Below, one piece after another: positions 8,118 through 14,766 of a stretch of DNA of 64,000 nt. Both the position numbers and the translations under genes were made by a program. Location: the NCBI GenBank assembly GCA_947456625.1, contig CANGQJ010000003.1, positions 124,001 to 188,000 of the forward strand, written 5' to 3'. The notes under the pieces were generated by a model. That model was not told where the DNA came from, made no database searches, and saw only the letters and a program-made list of their open reading frames with translations. Source of the DNA: Bacteroidota bacterium. GTDB lineage: Bacteria > Bacteroidota > Bacteroidia > Chitinophagales > Chitinophagaceae. Positions within the stretch are counted from its first letter, which is position 1; every line of letters starts with the position of its first letter.

Positions 8118-10883
8118 TTAAAGTTTATAACGGACGCCAAATAAGTAAGTAGTTCTATAGTAATCTTTTTGAATAATGATTCTATTAGCTGCGTCGGTTT
8201 GTAAAGCCAATGCTCTAGCACCACTACCCGCCATATAGCTATTATATGATTGGTGTAACGATAATTCCATTGGAGCATCGGTAAGGTTGTTCACTTTACC
8301 ATAGAAAGAAAAATGTTTACCAATTTTCTTTTCAAAAGAAATATCTAAAGTTGTTGTAGGTGATTGCCAATAATTTAAGCCAGCATAAGGGCTAATAAAA
8401 CTAATACGCTCTCCTGTATAAACTACTGCAGTTTGAAAGTCAAAACCAATTTTAGGATTTTTGTAAATGAATGATAAATTTCCTACGTGGTTTGATTGAC
8501 CTTGTAATGGTCTTGTTTCAGATACACGCTTAGATACAATTTGACCAGCAGTATTACGATATGACAAAATTAAACTATCATTGGTAATACTAGAATTAGT
8601 GAAAGTATAGTTGGCAGAGATTCCAAAAGATCCAATAAACTTAGTTGCAACTGCTTCAAAACCATAGTTGGTAGCCTTACCAATGTTCACTGGTTGCAAA
8701 TACAAGCTATTAATATTTTGTGGCTTTACTGCCGAAATTTCAATTGGGTTTTGGATGTCTTTGTAAAATCCTCCTAATAATAATTGATCAGAACCTTTGC
8801 TATACAATTCGTAACGTAAATCTAAGTTGTCAGCTACCGTATGTTTTAAATTGATAGGATCTCCCACTTCTTTGAAAAATTCTCCATCAGCACCGTCTGG
8901 GATTAATTCCGAAAAACCAGGTCTAGCAATAGCTCTGTAATATGCAAAACGTAAATTTTGATTTGGTGTTAATGCATACTTTAATTGAGCACTTGGCAAT
9001 AAATCGGTGTATTGAATTGTGCCGGATTTTGCTTGCACATCCTTTGTTAAAAGCGTTTCATAATGTTGGTTTGTGTTCTCAGCTCTTACACCACCTAATA
9101 ATTCTAAATTGTTGGTTAAATTCCATTTGCCTTGTGCATAACCAGCTGTAATTTTTTCTTCAAAAGTATAGTTATTGCCATTTAAACTTGGTGCCCCATC
9201 ACTTACTGGGTTAAATAAAAACTGTGCAGTATTAATGGTGCTATAAGTAGATCCTAGCAATGGTTTTAAACCATATGAAATGTAATAATTTTCACGGTTT
9301 TTATCTCGGTATAATCCTCCCGCTTTAAGTTCTATATCACGTCCAAACAAAGATGTGTTTTTGGTATAGTTTAAATAAGCAGAAATATCTTTGTCGGTAT
9401 TACTAGTCCAAATTCGGGACATAGACTGTAATTTATCTGCAGTTAAACTAGTAGCAACAATGGCATATTGGTGTGTAAACGAAGTTTGATCTGGCGTATT
9501 GCTCTTAGCAATTGCATTAGAGACAGACCAATCTAATTTATCAGAACCGCTTAATTTATGCTCACCTTGTAAAGTAGTACTGTTAATGGTTTGGAATATC
9601 CATTGACTTCTTTGTGAATTATCTACCACAGAGTTTAAAGCAACTGTATCCCAAATAAATCTTGTAGTAAAGTCGTCTAAGCGAACGTAAGTATTAAAAA
9701 TTGAAATTTTATTATTCTTATTTATTTTATAATCCAATTTAGCATTTACCCCTTTTCTTTGACTTTGAACCGAGTATTTCCTTAACTGTAAATCAGAGAA
9801 CAAAGGAATGTTATTTAAACCTGGTTGAGAGTTAGGCAAGAAAAAATTTGAAGTAGTTCCTCTGTAAATGTTTTGAAAACTTCCAGAAACTATAAATCCA
9901 AATTGTTTTGCTTTACCAAATCTGTTGCCAGCAGTTAAACCAAATGTAGAGTTTACTGGATTTGAAATATTATCATAGTTTAAATGAGCTACTGGTAAGT
10001 CATTTAAGTTAGCAACATACCCAGTAGCATTTCGTTGTGCAGGTGATGATAAGTTCATAGTGGACTTATCAAACTTGCTAAATTGTTGATCAGGAAATGA
10101 AGTGTTAAACCCACTTGCAGCATTTGCTTGAACAAATAATTGATTGGGTGCATCCTTCATTACTAAATTAATAGTACCGCCTATTGCATCTCCTTCCATA
10201 CTTGGTGTTAAGCTTTTGCCAACCTCTAAACGCTCAAGTAACTCCGAAGGAAATAAATCCAATGGTATAAAACGATTTTTATTATCTGGACTTGGAATTT
10301 TAATACCATTCACTAAGGTATTAATGTAACGCTTTTCCATACCCCTAATAATAGGGTATCTTGCTTCACCAGAACTACTTTTTTCGATTGTCACACCACT
10401 CACTCTTTGTAAAGCATTGGCAACTGTAATATCTGGTAATAATTGAATATTTTTTGAAGACAAAACATTTATGATTGGATCGGCAATTTTTTCTAACCTT
10501 CTTACAGATTTATCATTGTCTTTTCCGTTTGAACTTACCGTAACAGATGTTAAAGCAGCAGTGGTAGATTCTAAATTAAAATCAATTATTTTAATTTCTG
10601 AAGCAGTATTTAAAGTGGCTTGCTTAGAATCGGTTTTATAGCCAGCATAAGTAACTTTGATTTCAAATTTACCTGCAGTTACATTTTTGAATTGATAAGA
10701 TCCGTCTAATTTTACCATTTGAGTTTTATTGTTAAGGCTAACGGTTGCACCTACTAAGGGCTCCCCATTACCAGCATCTAAAACCTTTCCTTTTATTTCG
10801 CCAGCAAAGCTGTGAAGCGTAAATAAAAGTAAAATTGGTAGGATAACGCATTTTAATTTTTGCGTTAAAAAATTGCCATTCAT
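8118..10883 (-). CDS. TonB-dependent receptor with N-terminal carboxypeptidase-regulatory-like domain
   Basis: The product is 921 residues when read from the ATG at 10883. A longer frame to a TTG at 10907 is possible, but it runs into the predicted promoter. The protein has a signal peptide, then a carboxypeptidase-regulatory-like domain (GKVLDAGNGEPLVGATVSL), then a plug with NALQRVSGVTIEKS, YPIIRGMEKRYINTLVNGI and MEGDAIGGTINLV, and a C-terminal barrel ending in an aromatic-rich strand (LFGVRYKL). It imports a ligand across the outer membrane using TonB energy. The upstream array of four half-sites at 11-bp spacing and the phosphoesterase in the same gene set suggest an organophosphate-related ligand, but the sequence alone does not show this. 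Confidence 0.9.
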   Translation of the reverse strand: MNGNFLTQKLKCVILPILLLFTLHSFAGEIKGKVLDAGNGEPLVGATVSLNNKTQMVKLDGSYQFKNVTAGKFEIKVTYAGYKTDSKQATLNTASEIKIIDFNLESTTAALTSVTVSSNGKDNDKSVRRLEKIADPIINVLSSKNIQLLPDITVANALQRVSGVTIEKSSSGEARYPIIRGMEKRYINTLVNGIKIPSPDNKNRFIPLDLFPSELLERLEVGKSLTPSMEGDAIGGTINLVMKDAPNQLFVQANAASGFNTSFPDQQFSKFDKSTMNLSSPAQRNATGYVANLNDLPVAHLNYDNISNPVNSTFGLTAGNRFGKAKQFGFIVSGSFQNIYRGTTSNFFLPNSQPGLNNIPLFSDLQLRKYSVQSQRKGVNAKLDYKINKNNKISIFNTYVRLDDFTTRFIWDTVALNSVVDNSQRSQWIFQTINSTTLQGEHKLSGSDKLDWSVSNAIAKSNTPDQTSFTHQYAIVATSLTADKLQSMSRIWTSNTDKDISAYLNYTKNTSLFGRDIELKAGGLYRDKNRENYYISYGLKPLLGSTYSTINTAQFLFNPVSDGAPSLNGNNYTFEEKITAGYAQGKWNLTNNLELLGGVRAENTNQHYETLLTKDVQAKSGTIQYTDLLPSAQLKYALTPNQNLRFAYYRAIARPGFSELIPDGADGEFFKEVGDPINLKHTVADNLDLRYELYSKGSDQLLLGGFYKDIQNPIEISAVKPQNINSLYLQPVNIGKATNYGFEAVATKFIGSFGISANYTFTNSSITNDSLILSYRNTAGQIVSKRVSETRPLQGQSNHVGNLSFIYKNPKIGFDFQTAVVYTGERISFISPYAGLNYWQSPTTTLDISFEKKIGKHFSFYGKVNNLTDAPMELSLHQSYNSYMAGSGARALALQTDAANRIIIQKDYYRTTYLFGVRYKL

Positions 10884-10904
10884 GATTGATTGTTTAATGA
10901 ATAG

Positions 10905-10912
10905 CAAAAGTA
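10905..10912 (-). promoter_or_regulatory. -7 promoter element (TACTTTTG) of the TonB receptor operon
   Basis: The minus strand reads TACTTTTG, a full match to the Bacteroidota -7 consensus TAnnTTTG, about 22 bp before the ATG at 10883. No clear -33 TTTG is present. Instead the nearest Pho-box-like half-site ends exactly 31 bp upstream, as expected of an activator-dependent promoter. Confidence 0.6.
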
Positions 10913-10943
10913 TTTTTTAGATAAGCAAGCATGAATAATTACA

Positions 10944-10982
10944 TGTTACCAGTTTATGAACGAATTATTACCAAATTGTTAA
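10944..10982 (-). promoter_or_regulatory. Pho-box-like array of four half-sites, 11-bp period
   Basis: On the minus strand the order is TTAACA (10977-10982), GTAATA (10966-10971), TTCATA (10955-10960) and GTAACA (10944-10949), each separated by 5 bp. Direct six-base repeats with 5-bp gaps are the layout known for Bacillus PhoP boxes (TTAACA-N5-TTAACA) and, with a different half-site, for the enterobacterial Pho box. The 14-bp core TTACCAAATTGTTA (plus strand) is shared exactly with both arrays at 21.1 kb. Confidence 0.65.
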
Positions 10983-11010
10983 CGAGCTTAAAATTTAAGC
11001 AAAAATTAAG

Positions 11011-12429
11011 TTATTTTTCAATTTCAAAACTGTCCACAACTTTCCCTTGAGTTGTAATTTGTTGTAGTTTAAAGCTATTGCCATTTATTTGTATGTAGGA
11101 TAAGCTATGGGCTGTAGCAAAAAATTTATTAGTAAATTTTTGCCAGGAATCGGTATCAATGGTTTGTTCTGGATTATATAAATCAGCGCCACCTGCTCCT
11201 GTTACAACATAAATGACTCCTTTTGGTTTTTTATTAAAATTACCGTCAAAATTTTTATCCAGAGTCCATTTTCCATTAACTACCCTTCCTCTAAGTGTTT
11301 TATTGTCTTTGCCACCTATAAGTAAAGTCCCTTTTTTATCTGGAATAAAAGTTAATGGGTACGATCTTTGGTAATTATGAACATGGCCTGTGAAAACTAC
11401 ATCTACATTTCCCGATTCAAATATTGGGGCCAAAAGTCTCATTTGCTGTTGCTCAAAATGTTCACGAGAGGAATTAAATCCAGGCTGATGAAACATTACA
11501 AAACGCCAAGTTGCAGAGGAAGCATTTTGTAAATCCTGCTTTACCCAATCTAATAACTCCTTGTTGGTCCAGTCTACATAATTATCCGCATCAATTACAA
11601 GCCAATGTGCATTTCCATAATTATATGAAAAATAATTCATTTTGGGATATGCTTTACCTGCTGCATTTAAAAAGGCGTTTTTATTATTATCATTTGCCTT
11701 AAATGTGGGATATGCGCTTGCAAATTCTTTTATTTCAGGTCCATTTAATGGTTGTGCCCAAAAATAATAATATGCCAATGCATCGGGATATTTATCTAAG
11801 TCAGAATTGTCTACATCATGATTCCCAACAGCAGCTATAAAAGGGATGCTTCGCATTAGTGGTGCTCCGTTACTATCTGCAATATCTGCATTGTAAATTG
11901 GCCAAAATTTATTTGCGTATTCGCTTACCAAACCATTATCATAAACAATATCGCCAGGTACCGCTACAAAATCGGGATTTAAATTATTTGCTATAAGTGC
12001 TAGTTTTTTTTGATCTTGTTTTTCTGCACCAATGTCACCTATTGCAATAAAACTATAGGGCTCATTAAAAATTTTAGGTGCCTTTGCTTGTGATTCAAAA
12101 ACTTTTTTTCCATTAAATAAAACACTATAATTAATAATGACGCCAGGTTGTAAGTCATTTAAAATAGCATGATATACTATAAATGGAGTAGTATTTTTTA
12201 CATTAACTTTATTTAAAGTTAACGGTGCCAACTTGGCACTTTTATTATTTTGAACATATTGAACCTCCCAGTTATTGTTAGTATCTGTAGTGTGCCAAAG
12301 CAATTCAAGGCTTGTACTATTAGCATTATAACCTACCTGTAAATATGGTTTTACTAAAAAATTATTTTGTGCACTAGAAATATTTGGCAATATTATAATT
12401 GACATTACCATTAACAAAAGTTTATACAT
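11011..12429 (-). CDS. Purple acid phosphatase-like metallophosphoesterase, secreted
   Basis: This 472-residue protein has a signal peptide (to about residue 20). An N-terminal fibronectin-like segment (PYLQVGYNANSTSLELLW) is typical of purple acid phosphatases. The metal-binding blocks follow in order: AIGDIG, PGDIVYDNG, VGNHD, FHQPGFNS and GHVHNYQRS. These match the family pattern GDxG, GDxxY, GNH(D/E), xxxH, GHxH. It would hydrolyse phosphate esters outside the cytoplasm. It is the last gene of a minus-strand operon that starts at 14631, 19 bp after the end of the small gene at 12449-12793. This position ties it to a PlcP-like enzyme and a glycosyltransferase, and it may digest phospholipid-derived or external phosphoesters. 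Confidence 0.85.
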   Translation of the reverse strand: MYKLLLMVMSIIILPNISSAQNNFLVKPYLQVGYNANSTSLELLWHTTDTNNNWEVQYVQNNKSAKLAPLTLNKVNVKNTTPFIVYHAILNDLQPGVIINYSVLFNGKKVFESQAKAPKIFNEPYSFIAIGDIGAEKQDQKKLALIANNLNPDFVAVPGDIVYDNGLVSEYANKFWPIYNADIADSNGAPLMRSIPFIAAVGNHDVDNSDLDKYPDALAYYYFWAQPLNGPEIKEFASAYPTFKANDNNKNAFLNAAGKAYPKMNYFSYNYGNAHWLVIDADNYVDWTNKELLDWVKQDLQNASSATWRFVMFHQPGFNSSREHFEQQQMRLLAPIFESGNVDVVFTGHVHNYQRSYPLTFIPDKKGTLLIGGKDNKTLRGRVVNGKWTLDKNFDGNFNKKPKGVIYVVTGAGGADLYNPEQTIDTDSWQKFTNKFFATAHSLSYIQINGNSFKLQQITTQGKVVDSFEIEK

Positions 12430-12448
12430 GGAGGGATATTTATATTAT

Positions 12449-12793
12449 CTATAATAAATGAAACAACATTGGGTTTGTTGCCCATTTCTTTTTTTCAACT
12501 ATCCAAGGACTGGTATGATCCTTAATATTGGATAAAATGTCCCAGGCCGCTTGCATATGCGTTTTTTTAAGCGCTACATTTTTAAAGGACGTGTTTTGTA
12601 TAATAGTTCCTACAATTTCACCATTTACTAAATAGGCTGTTTTGTTAAAAATTTTACCAATGATATGGTTCTTTTTTCCAAAAAAACAATCACCTATTAA
12701 AATGCCATGCACTTGTTCTTGGTTCAAATCCATGATCATCATGTTTTGAATATACGCAACTGCCTCCCCTTTTTGATTAAGAATGGTGTACAT
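12449..12793 (-). CDS. Small protein resembling the 4-fold beta-flower family
   Basis: This is a 114-residue protein without a signal peptide. It opens MYTILNQKGEAVAYI and contains short beta-hairpin-like repeats with Gly-Xaa-Ile-Phe turns (GKIFNKTAYLVNGEIVGTI), a pattern I associate with 4-fold beta-flower proteins. The C-terminal third is helical and basic. No catalytic motif is visible. Its ATG lies inside the end of the glycosyltransferase gene (17-bp overlap), so the two are translationally coupled. That coupling suggests a job with the glycosyltransferase or with the downstream phosphatase. The function is not known and the family match is tentative. Confidence 0.6.
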   Translation of the reverse strand: MYTILNQKGEAVAYIQNMMIMDLNQEQVHGILIGDCFFGKKNHIIGKIFNKTAYLVNGEIVGTIIQNTSFKNVALKKTHMQAAWDILSNIKDHTSPWIVEKKKWATNPMLFHLL

Positions 12794-13784
12794 GTTTATT
12801 TTTTTGACTTGTTTTAATTAAAATATCAACTATATCTGCAGTACTATGTTTGAGTTTTAAATGGATAGGTTTTTTTTGAGACACCCATTGATTAAAGTAG
12901 GTATTAAAGTTTTGGTCTATTTTTTTAAGCACCATAACGCCCATTTTTTCTAAAGCACTTGCATTACATGCCTGCTCGTAATGTTTTAAAATGGGTATAC
13001 TTAATACTTTCTTATTCATATACATAGCCTCGGCAGGTGTTTCAAAACCACCAGCAGTGATAATCCCATAGCACCTTACCATGCTACTTGTAAACTGCTT
13101 ATTGTTAATTGGGAAATAAGTGATGTTTTTATGGCAAATAATACGGCCCACCTCTTTTGTAAATACTTCAAAATGAAATTTTGGTTGGTTTAAAAAATGA
13201 GGCTCTAAAATTGCCATTGCATACTGAGGCAAATACACCGTAATATGACCGTCATTTATAGGATTTGCTTGTATAATATCTTGTTTGATAATAGGATTGT
13301 AAATGTTTTCGTCATAGTTGTCAAAGTGTAATCCTATATGTGTATTGCTTTTTACAAATTTTTCTAAAATAAACCCACCTAAAGGATTTACTTGCTGTGG
13401 CCTTGGGGTTTTTTTACTTTGAAAACTAGCTTGATGTCCAAAATGCACGCAGGGTAGCTTTTTCATGGAACATGCTAGGGAAGTAACAAATTCAAAATCG
13501 TTAATAATGAGGTCATAATTTTCAAGTGGTAAGGCTTTGGCATCCTTAACAATGTTAAGAGATAAGGAGCCCAAAATTTTATTATAATCTAGTCCCCCAC
13601 TATGTTTATAAAATAAACTTAGGCCCTTACTCTTATATTTTATTGGCAAATTGCTTTTTAAATTGGAATTGGAACCACTTAAAAAAAAGTCAACCTGCCC
13701 ATATTTTTGTAAATGAGGGTAAAGTTCCACAGCCCTACTTAAATGACCGTTACCAGTGCCTTGTATAGCGTAAAATATTTTCAT
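12777..13784 (-). CDS. Glycosyltransferase of the MurG/GT28-like fold (PF13528 type)
   Basis: This 335-residue protein starts with the donor-side motif MKIFYAIQGTGNGHLSRA (Gly-rich loop at residues 9-14), as in MurG and MGDG-synthase-like enzymes. Near the C-terminus is the nucleotide-sugar region CYGIITAGGFETPAEAMYM (about residues 238-256), the typical GGxxTxxEA site that binds UDP-sugar, followed by PILKHYEQACNA. It sits 4 bp after the stop of the PlcP-like phosphoesterase gene. In phosphate-starved proteobacteria PlcP releases diacylglycerol and a neighbouring glycosyltransferase turns it into glycolipid. The same role is inferred here. The acceptor is not visible from sequence, and cell-surface polysaccharide synthesis is an alternative. 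Confidence 0.75.
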   Translation of the reverse strand: MKIFYAIQGTGNGHLSRAVELYPHLQKYGQVDFFLSGSNSNLKSNLPIKYKSKGLSLFYKHSGGLDYNKILGSLSLNIVKDAKALPLENYDLIINDFEFVTSLACSMKKLPCVHFGHQASFQSKKTPRPQQVNPLGGFILEKFVKSNTHIGLHFDNYDENIYNPIIKQDIIQANPINDGHITVYLPQYAMAILEPHFLNQPKFHFEVFTKEVGRIICHKNITYFPINNKQFTSSMVRCYGIITAGGFETPAEAMYMNKKVLSIPILKHYEQACNASALEKMGVMVLKKIDQNFNTYFNQWVSQKKPIHLKLKHSTADIVDILIKTSQKNKHVHHS

Positions 13785-13788
13785 TTAA

Positions 13789-14631
13789 TTATAATGAAAC
13801 CTGAAAAGCAACTTCACTTGTCATTACATTTAATTCAGTATTTAAATGCACGATTTTAATTTTTTCGGATGAAACATGTTCAAAAGCTTTAGGGTCATAA
13901 TGGTATAAATGCCAAGCATTATCGTAATACTCTAGTGAGGTTGAATTTTCTATCCAGTCTCCACTATTTAAATAAGTAACCGAACCTTTATCGGTAGTTA
14001 CTTGTCTTTGTTGTGGTTGATGGATGTGACCACAAATAACATATTGGTATCCATTTTCAATGGCAAGTTCTGCTGCAGTTTGCTCAAAGTTTCCAATCCA
14101 AGAAACTGCTTGCTTTACGCCATTTTTAACTTTTTTACTAAAGCTCATTTTTTCGCGACCCATTAGCCTTGAAATCCAGTTAAACAAGCTATTTAATACA
14201 ATCAAAAGGTCATAACCATATCCTCCTAATTTAGCTAAAATTTTGGCACTTCCTTTGGTTGTTCTATCAAATACGTCCCCATGAAAAACCCAGTTTTTTT
14301 CTCCGTTAATTTCAAACACAATTTTATCGGTTAATAAAATATTGCCCATTTCGAAATCGGCATATTTACGTAGGGCCTCGTCATGATTACCTGTAATATA
14401 AACTACTTTAGTGCCCTTGCTTGCAATATTAAAAATCTCCTTTATAACTGCCATATGGCTAGCTGGAAAAAATCGCTTACTAAACTGCCATATGTCAATG
14501 ATATCTCCATTTAAAATTAATGTTTTAGGCTGGATACTCCTTAAGTAATTAAGCACCTCCTTGGCTTGGCAGCCAAATGTGCCTAAATGAACATCGCTAA
14601 TAACGCAAACATCAACTTTACGTTTTTCCAT
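13789..14631 (-). CDS. PlcP-like metallophosphoesterase (UDP-2,3-diacylglucosamine pyrophosphatase superfamily)
   Basis: This 280-residue cytoplasmic protein has SDVHLGT (12-18), GDIIDIW (42-48), GNHDE (81-85), HGDVFD (near 117), CGHIHQP (near 207) and YLNSGDWIE (near 226). The order and the TGDWxE-type ending match the PlcP group, calcineurin-like phospholipases C often labelled UDP-2,3-diacylglucosamine hydrolase. LpxH proper lacks parts of this pattern. The known reaction of PlcP is cleavage of phosphatidyl head groups to diacylglycerol under phosphate limitation. It is the first gene of the operon and is followed at 4 bp by a glycosyltransferase. A Pho-box-like array precedes it. A role in lipid A synthesis remains the main alternative. 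Confidence 0.75.
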   Translation of the reverse strand: MEKRKVDVCVISDVHLGTFGCQAKEVLNYLRSIQPKTLILNGDIIDIWQFSKRFFPASHMAVIKEIFNIASKGTKVVYITGNHDEALRKYADFEMGNILLTDKIVFEINGEKNWVFHGDVFDRTTKGSAKILAKLGGYGYDLLIVLNSLFNWISRLMGREKMSFSKKVKNGVKQAVSWIGNFEQTAAELAIENGYQYVICGHIHQPQQRQVTTDKGSVTYLNSGDWIENSTSLEYYDNAWHLYHYDPKAFEHVSSEKIKIVHLNTELNVMTSEVAFQVSL

Positions 14632-14663
14632 GGGTAGTAGTTTGTGTAAAATACGTATAAGTA

Positions 14664-14702
14664 TATGTCCTTAATATGTCCTTATTATTAATAAATTATT
14701 AA
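14664..14702 (-). promoter_or_regulatory. Pho-box-like array between the PlcP-like operon and ppk1
   Basis: On the minus strand TTAATA (14697-14702), TTAATA (14686-14691), GACATA (14675-14680) and GACATA (14664-14669) are spaced 11 bp apart throughout. The first pair matches the Bacillus PhoP half-site TT(A/T)A(C/T)A. The second pair is part of a perfect tandem 11-mer (14663-14684), whose plus-strand TGTC-N7-TGTC resembles an enterobacterial Pho box. A weak -7-like TATTTTAC sits at 14646-14653 on the minus strand. The array may serve either or both divergent operons. Confidence 0.55.
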
Positions 14703-14714
14703 GTAATCGGTACC

Positions 14715-14747
14715 TTGTATGTATAAATAACAAGAATGATAAATTCG
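14715..14747 (+). promoter_or_regulatory. Likely promoter of the ppk1-ppx operon
   Basis: TAAATTCG at 14740-14747 matches the Bacteroidota -7 form TAnnTTYG, and a TTG at 14715-14717 lies 22 bp upstream as a possible -33 element. A half-site-like GTAATC (14703-14708) ends 31 bp before the -7, the spacing seen at the two strongest Pho-box-like promoters. The leader would be about 15 nt. Confidence 0.5.
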
Positions 14748-14766
14748 TGTTGAAATTGAATGCTTT

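Noticed and set aside
10884-10907. TTG-initiated extension of the TonB receptor gene
   Set aside because: It would place the start codon within the predicted -7 element. The ATG at 10883 gives a normal signal peptide.
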